Positions 43,868 to 52,807 of a stretch of DNA of 64,000 nt are shown piece by piece. The stretch is from assembly GCA_026386795.1 (NCBI GenBank), contig JAPLMU010000126.1, forward strand, positions 1-64,000, written 5' to 3'. The stretch's first letter is position 1. Every line of letters starts with the position of its first letter. The DNA is from Planctomycetota bacterium (lineage in GTDB: Bacteria > Planctomycetota > Phycisphaerae > Phycisphaerales > SM1A02). The position numbers and the translations under genes were made by a program. Under the pieces are notes generated by a model, which ran no database searches, had not been told where the DNA came from, and worked only from the letters and a program-made list of their open reading frames with translations.

Positions 43868-44185
43868 ATGCCGAACACCGCAACGAGCCCCACCGTCCAG
43901 TTCACCATCACCGCCATTCCAGTCGAGCACCGTCGCCAACAGACGCTGCTTCGTCTCATGCGCATGAACCCCGGTGTGCAGGGCGCGTTGAACCGCCTGA
44001 AGCGTGAGCGTCTCCGCAGCGGCAATCGCCGGACTGCCCGAGCTGGTCGCATCTGGCTTGCTCGTGAAGAATGCACCCGCGTTGTCTTTGTTGAGAAGGG
44101 TGCAACCTTCACGCTCCGTATGACTCCGCAGATCGCTGCGGACGTGAAGAGTGTTGAGAAGTACCTCGAAGCAAAGGCGGGTTGA
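43868..44185 (+). CDS. Small basic protein of unknown function
   Basis: A 105-residue arginine-rich protein (QFTITAIPVEHRRQQTLLRLM, LNRLKRERLRSGNRRTARAGR). Its second half (VVFVEKGATFTLRMTPQIAADVKSVEKYLE) is probably alpha/beta. I do not recognise the family. A consensus promoter and a good ribosome binding site (GAGGAGAACACC before the ATG) suggest strong expression, as expected of a ribosome- or nucleic-acid-associated protein. The ORF-track start at 43772 lies upstream of the promoter -10 and was rejected. The next gene follows at once. Confidence 0.7.
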   Translation: MPNTATSPTVQFTITAIPVEHRRQQTLLRLMRMNPGVQGALNRLKRERLRSGNRRTARAGRIWLAREECTRVVFVEKGATFTLRMTPQIAADVKSVEKYLEAKAG

Positions 44186-44208
44186 GCGCCGTCACTGGCG
44201 CTCCCATC

Positions 44209-44937
44209 ATGCATATTTTCATGGCACTCTGTGCGGGACTTGGACTCTCTGCAGCCTGCGGGTTGCGGGTGTTCCTGCCGCTCTTCGTTGCATCAATCGC
44301 CGTCCGCGCGGACATGCTGGTTGTTGGTCCGTCATTTGAATGGCTTGGCGCAACCCCGGCGATCGTCCTCTTTGGCACCGCAACGGTTGTTGAAATTGTG
44401 GGATTCTTGGTTCCATGGGTCGATCACGCACTCGACCTGCTCGCAGCGCCGCTCGCCGCGATCGCGGGTGCTGTGTTGATGACGAGTCAGCTTGACATCA
44501 TGATGCCCGGCGACGTGGCAAGTGCCTTGCCGGCCACACCCCTTCTGCACCCCGCAGTTGCGTGGTCACTCGGAATCATTGTGGGCGCGATGACGGCATC
44601 GGGTGTTGAAGCCGCTTCGATTGCTGGTCGTGTCTCGAGTTCGGTGCTCACCATTGGCTGGCTCAATCCAATCTACGGAATGGCCGAAACCGTGCTTGCG
44701 GTCATCGCCACGCTTTTGGCTGTTTGGGTGCCAATTCTTGCCGGAGGCATCGTCCTTCTGCTTCTGCCGATCGTGCTGTTTGCGGTCTGGCGCATCCTTG
44801 CCTGGCGTCGAAAGCACCGCAAGGCTCATGAGCAGAAGTTGCAGCAGGCTCGTGAGCGAATCGCCACCTCAATTTCGCATCACGCCGACCGCATGGGAGC
44901 GGCCTCGGGCGGCACCGGTGCGGCACCGTCGGTCTGA
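44209..44937 (+). CDS. DUF4126 family membrane protein
   Basis: A 242-residue polytopic membrane protein. The start MHIFMALCAGLGLSAACGLRVFLPL is typical of DUF4126, followed by helices (IVLFGTATVVEIVGFLVPWVDHALD, VAWSLGIIVGAMTASGVE, VLAVIATLLAVWVPILAGGIVLLLLPIVLFAVW) and a cytoplasmic Lys/Arg-rich tail. Function is unknown. A TTG at 44182 that overlaps the upstream stop (TTGA) is an alternative start, so translational coupling is possible. Confidence 0.8.
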   Translation: MHIFMALCAGLGLSAACGLRVFLPLFVASIAVRADMLVVGPSFEWLGATPAIVLFGTATVVEIVGFLVPWVDHALDLLAAPLAAIAGAVLMTSQLDIMMPGDVASALPATPLLHPAVAWSLGIIVGAMTASGVEAASIAGRVSSSVLTIGWLNPIYGMAETVLAVIATLLAVWVPILAGGIVLLLLPIVLFAVWRILAWRRKHRKAHEQKLQQARERIATSISHHADRMGAASGGTGAAPSV

Positions 44938-44973
44938 CGCACGTCATCGCCGCATCTCTCGGGCGCGCACACC

Positions 44974-45720
44974 ATGTCAGACTTCAGCGCACTGTGTCGC
45001 GACTTCTGCATCAACCAGAAGCTTGCACTCAAGATGGACTTGCCCGCCGCGCGCGAGCCAGTACTTGATCTCTTTGGCCGCCTCCGCAAGGAGATGCCGC
45101 GCCTTTCAAGCCTGCACCGATATCCCGATGGTGAAGTGGCGTTGGAGTCCGGCGAAGATGATCGGGAATTTCTGTGGATCGGTATGCGTCAGACGTCCTT
45201 GAAGAGCGGCTGGGTGAATCCCACGACTCTTGAAGATGCGTATCGAATGCATCGCACCGTGCTTGAAGTGGCGCCATACTTTCTCTCAATCAGTCCGCTG
45301 GATGTTGATCACCTTGAATTGGTGTACGCATTCGACTTTGAGTGCGAAGGAAATCGCGACGAAGTTGTGCTTGATGCGCTTCTCGGTGGCTCGGCACTGG
45401 GTGAATTTGCCGAAATCGCAACGGACAACGTTCTTGATTCGCAGCCTTTCTTGGCAATTGCGCTCTCAGATGCTCCGGACATGCATGTCTACCTTGAGGT
45501 GAAGACGCGGCTGCCACGCGGCGGCGAACCGGCGGCGGGGCGCGATGGTCTTGATCCGCTGAGTGTCATGCTCACCGTCCGTCGCACCGGTCCAGTGAAG
45601 TCATTGGAAGAGTTGCCGACCATACTCGCGGCGCTCGCTGGACATGGTGAACGACTTGTTGAGCAGCGGCTCATTCCGCGGATTCTGATGCCCCTGAGCG
45701 AGCGCATCAACCGTCACTAA
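44974..45720 (+). CDS. Hypothetical protein
   Basis: A 248-residue acidic soluble protein with no signal peptide, no membrane segment and no motif I recognise. The N-terminal half has LHRYPDGEVALESGEDDREFLWIG in part and reads as mixed alpha/beta; the C-terminal half ends with LPTILAALAGHGERLVEQRLIPRILMPL. Codon use and spacing (36 nt after the DUF4126 gene) are normal for a real gene. Confidence 0.6.
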   Translation: MSDFSALCRDFCINQKLALKMDLPAAREPVLDLFGRLRKEMPRLSSLHRYPDGEVALESGEDDREFLWIGMRQTSLKSGWVNPTTLEDAYRMHRTVLEVAPYFLSISPLDVDHLELVYAFDFECEGNRDEVVLDALLGGSALGEFAEIATDNVLDSQPFLAIALSDAPDMHVYLEVKTRLPRGGEPAAGRDGLDPLSVMLTVRRTGPVKSLEELPTILAALAGHGERLVEQRLIPRILMPLSERINRH

Positions 45721-45756
45721 TTCGTTTGGTTGACAGTGCCGGGTCCCGCGGTTCGG

Positions 45757-46443
45757 TCACGCCTTCGTAGTGATCCAGCGCAGCAACATGGGCGTGTCAG
45801 TGAGGTCGTGGACTGCAAGGTCTGCCCCCGCCGCGCGCAGCGAATCAACATCAAAGTGTCCAGTTGCAACGGCAATCACGCGCGCACCGGATGCATGCGC
45901 GCAATCGACATCAGCTGGGGTGTCGCCAATAATGATGACATCCTGTGGAGCCACCGGTCGGCCGTGGTGCTCGGCGTAGCGACGCATGGCAACTGGCACC
46001 AAACTGCGGCGATCTGGACCGTCGTCGCCCCACGCATTGATTACGAAGTGCGTCGGATCGATCCCCGCATGGCGAACCTTCAGGTTGCCAGTGAATTCGT
46101 AGTTTCCAGTGAGGAGCCCGATGGTGAGCCCATCAACAGCGCGGGTTGCGTCGACGAGTTCTTTGGCGCCACGAAATCGCTCCACCGTGTTGTTGTCTGC
46201 AAGTCGACGTTCAAGGTGTTCGCCGTAACTGCGCTTGAACATTGCGTGCGAGGCAGCGTCAGTGGGGTAGCCGTGCACGCGCGCCAGATCGCGCCAAATA
46301 AGCGTATCGAGCCGACCGTGGATCTCAATCTGAGAGAAGTCCGGGTCAATCCCGTGCAGGTCACGCAGCGTGGCAGTCATGGCATGCACGCCCGCACTCA
46401 ATGAGTGGAGCATGGTGCCGTCGATATCAAAGAGAACCAGCAT
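45757..46443 (-). CDS. HAD-superfamily hydrolase (phosphoglycolate phosphatase-like)
   Basis: A 228-residue HAD phosphatase. Motif I FDIDGTML (5-12) has both catalytic aspartates, motif II is LLTGNYE (about 114), and motif [28 protein letters not shown] (about 166-190) is complete. The helical cap between 15 and 85 is of the phosphoglycolate phosphatase/beta-phosphoglucomutase type. The substrate is unknown. It follows sucC on the same strand after 18 bp. Confidence 0.85.
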   Translation of the reverse strand: MLVLFDIDGTMLHSLSAGVHAMTATLRDLHGIDPDFSQIEIHGRLDTLIWRDLARVHGYPTDAASHAMFKRSYGEHLERRLADNNTVERFRGAKELVDATRAVDGLTIGLLTGNYEFTGNLKVRHAGIDPTHFVINAWGDDGPDRRSLVPVAMRRYAEHHGRPVAPQDVIIIGDTPADVDCAHASGARVIAVATGHFDVDSLRAAGADLAVHDLTDTPMLLRWITTKA

Positions 46444-46461
46444 GTGGGGCTTGGGTGGCGG

Positions 46462-47658
46462 TCAGGCGACCGCGGTGCAGACTTTGCGTGCGGCATCGGC
46501 AAGGTCAGTGGCCGATTGCATAGTTGGAAGTTCGGCGCGAGCGGCGTCAAGAATCATGCGAGCCTCGGCAACATTGGTTCCTTCGAGGCGCACCACAAGC
46601 GGCACCTTGAAACCAACATTCTTGGCCGCGGCAACGATCGCGCGAGCAACGCGGTCGCACTGCATGATGCCTCCGAAGATGTTCACCAAGACGCCCTTGA
46701 CTGCAGCGTCAGAGAGGATGATCCGGAATGCCTCAGTGATGGCCTCTTCAGTTGCGCCGCCGCCAACATCGAGGAAGTTGGCTGGATCGCCGCCATGCAG
46801 TTTGATGATGTCCATGGTGCTCATCGCCAAGCCCGCGCCGTTCACGAGGCAGCCGATGTTGCCATCGAGAGCTACGAAGTTCAGTTCAAATTCCCGAGCG
46901 CGCATCTCTGAGGCGTTCTCCTCGGTAGGGTCGAACATGGCGCGTAGGTCGGGGTGGCGAAAGAGGGCGTTGTCGTCAAAGTTGAACTTCGCGTCGATGG
47001 CAATCACTTGGCCATCGGGATGCGCCGCGCTTGCGGGTGTGACCACGAGCGGGTTGATCTCGGCAAGCGTCGCATCCTTGGCGAGGTAGAGCGCGGCAAG
47101 TTTCATCATCGCGTCAGCGGCTTGCGCCACCTGCTTGCCTTTGAAACCCAAGTTGAATGCAGTCTGACGCGCTTGGAATGCAGCGAGTCCGGTCAGCGGG
47201 TCGAGGGCCACCTTGATGATGGCATCGGGGCGCGTCTCGGCAATATGCTCGATCTCAACGCCGCCCTCGGCGCTGGCGATCAACGTATTCGTGCGGCGCG
47301 TGCGGTCCATGACGATTGCCAAGTAGTACTCCTTGGCAATGTCAACGCCAGCAGCGATCAAGATGCGCTTCACTTCAAGTCCTTCCGCCGGAGTCTGCGG
47401 ACTCACCATGCGGTGCGACAGCATGAACTTGGCAGCGGTCTCTGCTTCTTCGGCGGTCTTGCAGACCTTGACGAATCCAGCCTTGCCGCGCCCGCCCGCA
47501 TGGACCTGTGCCTTGACGACCACGATGCCCACGCCGGATGCAAACAGTGCGCGCGCCTCAGCCGCGGCATCTGCCACGGTCTCCACCATGCGTCCTGGTG
47601 GGACGGGAATTCCAAAGTCTGCGAGGAACTGGCGTGCCTGATATTCGTGGATCTTCAT
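46462..47658 (-). CDS. sucC: Succinyl-CoA ligase beta subunit
   Basis: The ATP-grasp beta subunit of succinyl-CoA synthetase, which links the citric acid cycle to ATP or GTP formation. The 398-residue protein has [20 protein letters not shown] at the start, [18 protein letters not shown], the [11 protein letters not shown] block, EINPLVVT, and the CoA-ligase domain [19 protein letters not shown] and [11 protein letters not shown]. The ATG at 47658 gives the family length. sucD normally follows sucC, but here an HAD gene does, so the alpha subunit must be elsewhere. Confidence 0.95.
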   Translation of the reverse strand: MKIHEYQARQFLADFGIPVPPGRMVETVADAAAEARALFASGVGIVVVKAQVHAGGRGKAGFVKVCKTAEEAETAAKFMLSHRMVSPQTPAEGLEVKRILIAAGVDIAKEYYLAIVMDRTRRTNTLIASAEGGVEIEHIAETRPDAIIKVALDPLTGLAAFQARQTAFNLGFKGKQVAQAADAMMKLAALYLAKDATLAEINPLVVTPASAAHPDGQVIAIDAKFNFDDNALFRHPDLRAMFDPTEENASEMRAREFELNFVALDGNIGCLVNGAGLAMSTMDIIKLHGGDPANFLDVGGGATEEAITEAFRIILSDAAVKGVLVNIFGGIMQCDRVARAIVAAAKNVGFKVPLVVRLEGTNVAEARMILDAARAELPTMQSATDLADAARKVCTAVA

Positions 47659-47710
47659 GGGTTGTATACCTTCCATCCCGGCGGGGTGCCGAGCCCCAAA
47701 GTGTACGGGA

Positions 47711-48415
47711 TCAACGGTCTGCTGCACCCGCTCGACGGATGTTGCGCGCCTTCAACCACTCCCAAATGATGGGCAGCACGCTCACGATGACGATTCCAAT
47801 GACCACTTTTTCGAAGTGGCGCTGTACCCATTCGAGGCCACCAAGTGTGTAGCCCGCAGTCAGTAGAACCCCCACCCACAACGCGGCACCGAGCACGTTG
47901 TAGACCAGGAATTTGAGATATGTCATTGCGCCAATTCCCGCAACGAACGGCGCGAAGGTCCGCACGATCGGTACGAAGCGAGCAATCACCACCGCGCGTC
48001 CGCCGTGCTTCTCAAAGAAGGCGTGGGTGCGTTCGAGGTGTTCGCGGCGCAGCCACCGGAGCCGACCGCTGAACGCCACCGGGCCGATGGCGCGACCAAT
48101 GTGGTAATTGACCCCGTCCCCTAAGACCGCTGCTGCAAAGAGGACAGCGGCCATGATCTCAATCCGCACGGTGGGTGCGGCGCCGCTCTGTTGCGCCACG
48201 CTGGCAACGGTTGCGCAGACGGCGCCCGTGGCAAAGAGAAGGCTGTCGCCGGGCAGGAACGGTGTCACTACCAAGCCCGTCTCGGCAAACACAACCAGTC
48301 CAAGCATGGCGTAGGTGAGACCAGCACCGAGCGTCTCCACGATCTGAGCGAGATTCTCGCGCAAGGCGCCCGGTTGCGAGACCAGCTGCCAGAGATCATG
48401 AAGGAAGGGATCCAT
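47711..48415 (-). CDS. DedA family membrane protein
   Basis: A 234-residue inner-membrane protein of the DedA/SNARE-associated family. VVFAETGLVVTPFLPGDSLLFATG contains the conserved FLPGDSLL turn. GRAVVIARFVPIVRTFAPFVAGIGAM carries the RFxPxxRTFAP signature. DedA proteins are linked to lipid flipping, notably of undecaprenyl phosphate, and membrane potential. It starts 52 nt upstream of sucC. Confidence 0.9.
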   Translation of the reverse strand: MDPFLHDLWQLVSQPGALRENLAQIVETLGAGLTYAMLGLVVFAETGLVVTPFLPGDSLLFATGAVCATVASVAQQSGAAPTVRIEIMAAVLFAAAVLGDGVNYHIGRAIGPVAFSGRLRWLRREHLERTHAFFEKHGGRAVVIARFVPIVRTFAPFVAGIGAMTYLKFLVYNVLGAALWVGVLLTAGYTLGGLEWVQRHFEKVVIGIVIVSVLPIIWEWLKARNIRRAGAADR

Positions 48416-48464
48416 GGTGGAGTGAGCGGCGGAGTGAGCCCCGTTGGGCGTTCTAGAAACAGTC

Positions 48465-48489
48465 GCGGCCCAGCGTGAAGCCGGGCCGC
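48465..48489 (-). terminator. Possible terminator after tRNA-Ser(GCU)
   Basis: GCGGCCC and GGGCCGC form a 7-bp stem (with two further pairs) 12 nt past the tRNA on the minus strand, followed by GACTGTTTCT. The T tract is weak. Confidence 0.45.
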
Positions 48490-48500
48490 AGACGTGAAAG

Positions 48501-48592
48501 AGGACGGGGCGGGATTCGAACCCGCGTTACGGAGTAATACCCCGTAAACCGGTTTAGCAAACCAGCGCCTTCAGCCACTCGGCCACCCGTCC
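48501..48592 (-). tRNA. tRNA-Ser, anticodon GCT
   Basis: A 92-nt class II tRNA. The acceptor GGACGGG pairs with CCCGTCC, the D-arm begins TGGCCGAGTGGCTGAAGGC, and the anticodon loop is TTGCTAA with GCT (AGC/AGU codons). A long variable arm (TTTACGGGGTATTACTCCGTAA) and the T-arm CGGGTTCGAATCCCG follow. CCA is not encoded. The base after the acceptor stem is T, whereas bacterial tRNA-Ser usually has G at the discriminator. Confidence 0.95.
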
Positions 48593-48649
48593 AGGGTGAA
48601 GAAAGAAGTCTAGCAGAGAGCTTCGGCCGTTGCCATCAGCGCCTCACGG

Positions 48650-49096
48650 TCACTGCGCGTCGTAGAGTTCAAGGATGCCCGTGGGCGCGTCGTAGGCGCC
48701 TCCTCGCAGCTGCGCCAATGCGGGAACGGCAGACGTGCAGTACGCCAGGCGCCCCTGTTCGAAACTTGCGGTGAGGAGCCGAGTCCCGGCGCTCGTCCTG
48801 ATAGCAATGTGTGTCCAGCGTCCATTGCGCTCGACGGTCACGAGCGCGGCCGGTGGGATGGTGACATGTGTCAACATGCCAGCACGATCAATAATTGCGG
48901 TCAATTCGACTGCAGCGTCCGGTTTGGACCGCGTGCACTCATGTTCCCAACTGCACTCAAGGTGCAGAACGGCCGAGCCATAGGACTGTCGCCCATCGAG
49001 GGCTTCGGTGCTGATGGTCCACGCAATTTCCAGTCCTGCCATATGAGCATCGCGGAACGGTCGATGAGTCACTGGATGCGGAGGTGCGATCGTCAT
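48650..49096 (-). CDS. Hypothetical protein
   Basis: A 148-residue protein without a signal peptide. Its pattern of strands (AAVELTAIIDRAGMLTHVTIP, ALVTVERNGRWTHIAIRT, GTRLLTASFEQGRLAY) suggests a small beta-barrel or sandwich. I recognise no family. It is alone between tRNA-Ser(GCU) and the subtilase terminator. A conserved start cannot be confirmed. Confidence 0.45.
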   Translation of the reverse strand: MTIAPPHPVTHRPFRDAHMAGLEIAWTISTEALDGRQSYGSAVLHLECSWEHECTRSKPDAAVELTAIIDRAGMLTHVTIPPAALVTVERNGRWTHIAIRTSAGTRLLTASFEQGRLAYCTSAVPALAQLRGGAYDAPTGILELYDAQ

Positions 49097-49222
49097 CGTC
49101 GTTGCACCTCGGCGAGCCGCTCGGGGGCTTCGCTCGTGCAGGGTTGGTCTTTGGCAGAAGAGAAAAGCACGAGAGAAATGTATGCTCGATAGGGACTTTC
49201 GGTAGTGAATTCACGAAAGAAA

Positions 49223-49246
49223 GCCCCCGACCAATTGGCCGGGGGC
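49223..49246 (-). terminator. Terminator of the subtilase gene
   Basis: On the minus strand GCCCCCGGCC, an AATT loop and GGTCGGGGGC form a 10-bp stem (one G-U pair) followed by TTTCTTTCG, 36 nt after the stop codon of the subtilase gene. Confidence 0.85.
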
Positions 49247-49281
49247 TTCATGAGAGCGTTCGTTACGACCGAAACTAGAGA

Positions 49282-52200
49282 TTACGGGGCGCCGCCCGGA
49301 TTGAAGATATCAACGGCGATTGCAAATGCCAAGAGGTCATGCAGAACGCTGTATCCCGAGTTTGTCAGGCCGCAGGTGTACACGCGCGCATACGCCGTCG
49401 ATCCACCGGTGGAATTTGACAGGATGTAATCATTGACGCTGCCGGGGATGGTAAACGCGCCACCGCCACCCGCAGGGGAGAGTGACGCACTGCCAGAGGC
49501 CATCCAGCGACGCATGCGATGGTTATAGAAGTAGACCACCTCAATAACCGGCAGGTTATATGACACACTGGAGTTCGATGCCAAGCCGATCGATGTGACG
49601 TTCTGTGTCGAACTGAGCGACGACACCTTGAGTTGCAAGTCAGTGGTGCCGCCACCGAGCGGATAGAAGAGAGGAGGTCCGTAGCCAGCCCCCTTGGAAC
49701 CGGCGCGGCGTCGCAAGGCGCCGATGCGCAATGGATTGCCGTCGAGCTGGCGGAGTGAGAAACTAGAGCCGCCTTCGTATGTTCCACAGATGATGTTGTA
49801 GAGCACTGGCGTTCCGCCAAAGGTGTTGGCGACGACCCATGAAACGGTGTTGGTTGCGCGCGGGAATCCGCCGATCGGAGCAACGATCGCTCCATTCACT
49901 TGCAGGTCGATGTCGCCAACATTCGGCGAGCCAGACTCCGGGTATCCAGGCATCTGCGGCGATGCGTAGTCGATGCCGCACTGCTGGTGGATATTCGACT
50001 GAGTACTGATCGCATTGCGGAGTACCCGTGGTGGCAGTGGAGCACCGAACCATGCGATGGAGAAACTCTGCACTCGAGCGCACCATCCAGAAATGATCGG
50101 AGCGGCAGCGCTGGTTCCGTTGAAGACCGACGTGTAACTGCGGAGACGGTTGATTTGGAGCGGATCATTCGAAGCGTTGGTGCCTCTGAACAGGTCGCCG
50201 TAGCCTGTGCTGGTAACGCCGGTGCCCCATCCAGAGAGATTTACGTTGCCGGTATTGTTCTCGGTGCTGGTGAAGTTTGAGAAGTTCAGGCGGCAGTAAC
50301 CGTTGCCTGGGAATGGTCCAGGAATTGACACATCGGTGGTCAATTGACCCACCTGGAACCCAGGCCAGCAGGCGCCCACTATGACTGCTCCAGAGTCGCC
50401 ACCGGCGCCGCCTGGTGATGTGATGACCGGAACGGCGTCGTTTCCCGCAGAGATCACGGTGGTGATCCCTGCGTTGGTCGCCGTAGTAACGAGGTCGAAC
50501 ATCATTGGGCTTGCAACAACCGTGTTGCCGCCGCCAGAGCCGATCGACATGTTGATGATGTCGCCTTCGTCAAGCGCGATGATTGCGTTGGTGTAGGCGT
50601 TCTCAATGCGCGAGCCTTCCTCGCGGCTCACGATGGGGTAGAAACTGAGGTCGGCGCCATCGGCAATGCCGGTGATACCGATGCTATTTCGCTCTGCACC
50701 AATGATCCCCAAGACAGCCGTGCCGTGATTGGGGTCAAGCGGCGGCGAGATCACCAAGACCTGTGTCTGGTTTGGCTCAGGAAAGACGACATTGATGAGA
50801 TCTTCGTGGTTGACATACGCCGCGTGTTCAATGACGGCAACTTCCACACCCTGGCCGCGCCCATTCTGCGCGGGGTTGATACCGAGTTCCGTAAGGAGAA
50901 CCTCGTACGCCGGCAGATCCAGTCCGCCGCCGCGGTACCCCGAATTAATCACAGCGAGTGTGCCCAAGTTGGAGGCGGTGTTGCGTCGCTCCAGGTCTCC
51001 GGGGAAAGTGCTCGCGCTGACGGTCGGGGCCTTGAGGGGATAGGTCAGGGCGGGCGGCGCGGTTGCTGGCAGGGTGTCGAATGGTCCGAGGACAGGTTCG
51101 CCAATGGTGTAGTCCTGATAGCCGCGTGCATTGCCGGAAGTGCCGTCAACATTTTCACGCCTACCTGCGGTGAGCAGCGGCGTTGCCCCTCCTGGAGGGA
51201 ACACGTCTGTTGGAAGTGATTGGGTGGTGCAGGGTCTGCCGAGGACGGTGCCGGCTGGAGAATTCTCTGCGACTGCAACGCAATTCAGATCCCATTCAAT
51301 GACGCAGCATGATGGATCCCTGCGGCACACAAAGACGCAGCAACTCACTTGGTTGCAGCCGCCGAATGTGTGCTCGACGAAGCAGCCACTTGAGAACGCG
51401 AGGTACGCGCCTTCAAGGCTCGGGTCCGGGCGCGCTTGCTGTGGCACGTCCGTTGATGGGATGCCCTCATCGCTCACTGCAGCGTTTGGATAGATCACCG
51501 GAACCAACGATCCGGAAATGAACGCGCCAGTTGTTGAATCGGTGTTGTATGCGAGCAGTTGAGACGTAAGAGTTGAAGCTGGGGCGATTGTCTCAACGAT
51601 GCCGTACACCAAGACCTTGCTCGGTGCTGGGGCTGGCGGTGGGCTGACCGGTCCACGCATCGCGAAGCACGGGTCGTACTTGTAGGTGCTTGGAATAGAG
51701 ACCGCAGAACCGCCGCCACCCTGAATCGCTGGGCTCGAGTCGTAGACGGTGCTGGTGCAAAAGATGTTGGCGTAGGTTGCGCAGACGGCGTCCCAGCCCT
51801 GATTTCCGTCGACATTGTCGCAGCCAGGGACCAGCGCTTTAACGCTTTCGCAGCAGACGGTGTTATTGCATCCGTAGCGGCAAGCAGGAAGCGAGCCATC
51901 GGGCGCGGTGCATGCGCCCGTGTCATTGCAGCCCTGACCACCACCGAGAGTCGAGCAGCGACTGTTGGGAGAAGTGGTATAGCAGTTGGTAATACCAGTG
52001 CCATCGCCGGGGCCGTTTGCTCCGCAGCCGTCTTGTTGAGCACGGTTCGTTCCGCCGCCGTCGGGGATCATGATCCGTTCGATTTCAACCCATTCAACGA
52101 TGTCGAGGTTGTTGAACGTGCGCGCTGCCTCAACGAGTTTCTCGGGCTGGACATCCACATAAACGATGCCGGCCAAATCTGCCTGCGCCATCTTGCTGAT

Positions 52201-52638
52201 GCGTTCTGCGCGCATTTCAAAGGCGCGGAGTTCTTCTGGCGTGCGGCGCAATGCTTGGCGCACTGTTCCGCCAAATCCCTTGAGAATTTCAGTGACTTCC
52301 GGAATGGGATCGCCGTTGGCGCCGCGAACAGTGGTGCTGGAAATGCGGTCGGCTCGGACCTTGAGTTCGTCGCGGAACTTCACGCCAAGTTTGCCGTTCC
52401 ATTGCGGACGACCGGAGATTGGGTCCTCAGGGAGGATGATGTCAGCGGAGCGTTGCTTTGGACGCACGGCGCGAGGCGCAAGTCCGGTTGATGGCTGCGT
52501 GCTCAGGTCATCAACCTTTGCCGACACTGGAGCGGCAGCGGCGGTACCAAGCTGCTTGTCCGGGATGATCGGAGCGGCGGCGAGGAGCACAGTCACGATG
52601 CCAGCGGCGCAAGCCGTTGAGGCAAGACGAATCAACAT
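49282..52638 (-). CDS. Large secreted S8-family (subtilisin-like) protease with Cys-rich modules
   Basis: An 1118-residue protein with a signal peptide (MLIRLASTACAAGIVTVLLAAAP). Residues to about 190 resemble a propeptide. Two cysteine modules of planctomycete type follow (TVCCESVKALVPGCDNV and VSCCVFVCRRDPSCCVIEWD). The S8 domain spans about 595-870: VEVAVIEHAAYVNHEDL, where the catalytic Asp position is Glu, NHGTAVLGI with the catalytic His, SAGN for the oxyanion Asn, and FNGTSAAAPIISG with the catalytic Ser near 843. The last 250 residues form beta-rich C-terminal domains. It is likely exported and could degrade external protein. Confidence 0.85.
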   Translation of the reverse strand: MLIRLASTACAAGIVTVLLAAAPIIPDKQLGTAAAAPVSAKVDDLSTQPSTGLAPRAVRPKQRSADIILPEDPISGRPQWNGKLGVKFRDELKVRADRISSTTVRGANGDPIPEVTEILKGFGGTVRQALRRTPEELRAFEMRAERISKMAQADLAGIVYVDVQPEKLVEAARTFNNLDIVEWVEIERIMIPDGGGTNRAQQDGCGANGPGDGTGITNCYTTSPNSRCSTLGGGQGCNDTGACTAPDGSLPACRYGCNNTVCCESVKALVPGCDNVDGNQGWDAVCATYANIFCTSTVYDSSPAIQGGGGSAVSIPSTYKYDPCFAMRGPVSPPPAPAPSKVLVYGIVETIAPASTLTSQLLAYNTDSTTGAFISGSLVPVIYPNAAVSDEGIPSTDVPQQARPDPSLEGAYLAFSSGCFVEHTFGGCNQVSCCVFVCRRDPSCCVIEWDLNCVAVAENSPAGTVLGRPCTTQSLPTDVFPPGGATPLLTAGRRENVDGTSGNARGYQDYTIGEPVLGPFDTLPATAPPALTYPLKAPTVSASTFPGDLERRNTASNLGTLAVINSGYRGGGLDLPAYEVLLTELGINPAQNGRGQGVEVAVIEHAAYVNHEDLINVVFPEPNQTQVLVISPPLDPNHGTAVLGIIGAERNSIGITGIADGADLSFYPIVSREEGSRIENAYTNAIIALDEGDIINMSIGSGGGNTVVASPMMFDLVTTATNAGITTVISAGNDAVPVITSPGGAGGDSGAVIVGACWPGFQVGQLTTDVSIPGPFPGNGYCRLNFSNFTSTENNTGNVNLSGWGTGVTSTGYGDLFRGTNASNDPLQINRLRSYTSVFNGTSAAAPIISGWCARVQSFSIAWFGAPLPPRVLRNAISTQSNIHQQCGIDYASPQMPGYPESGSPNVGDIDLQVNGAIVAPIGGFPRATNTVSWVVANTFGGTPVLYNIICGTYEGGSSFSLRQLDGNPLRIGALRRRAGSKGAGYGPPLFYPLGGGTTDLQLKVSSLSSTQNVTSIGLASNSSVSYNLPVIEVVYFYNHRMRRWMASGSASLSPAGGGGAFTIPGSVNDYILSNSTGGSTAYARVYTCGLTNSGYSVLHDLLAFAIAVDIFNPGGAP

Positions 52639-52702
52639 GGGTCAAGTCTCCAGCCCGGCGATCCTTCGCGCGGGCTTCAGGTAACGACAACAACACAGGC
52701 CA

Positions 52703-52716
52703 AGGAGGCGCCTCCT
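52703..52716. promoter_or_regulatory. Perfect 14-bp palindrome upstream of the subtilase gene
   Basis: AGGAGGCGCCTCCT is a perfect palindrome 65 bp upstream of the subtilase ATG in the 169-bp gap to purD. It could be an operator or a short hairpin in the leader. No regulator is evident. Confidence 0.35.
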
Positions 52717-52807
52717 AGATGGCCTTTCTCAAAGTCCATACGCAAGTTACTCGCCTCGTGATGCGGGATCAAGGCAATCTCGGCACCTATCAGGTCAGAT
52801 TCGCAGA

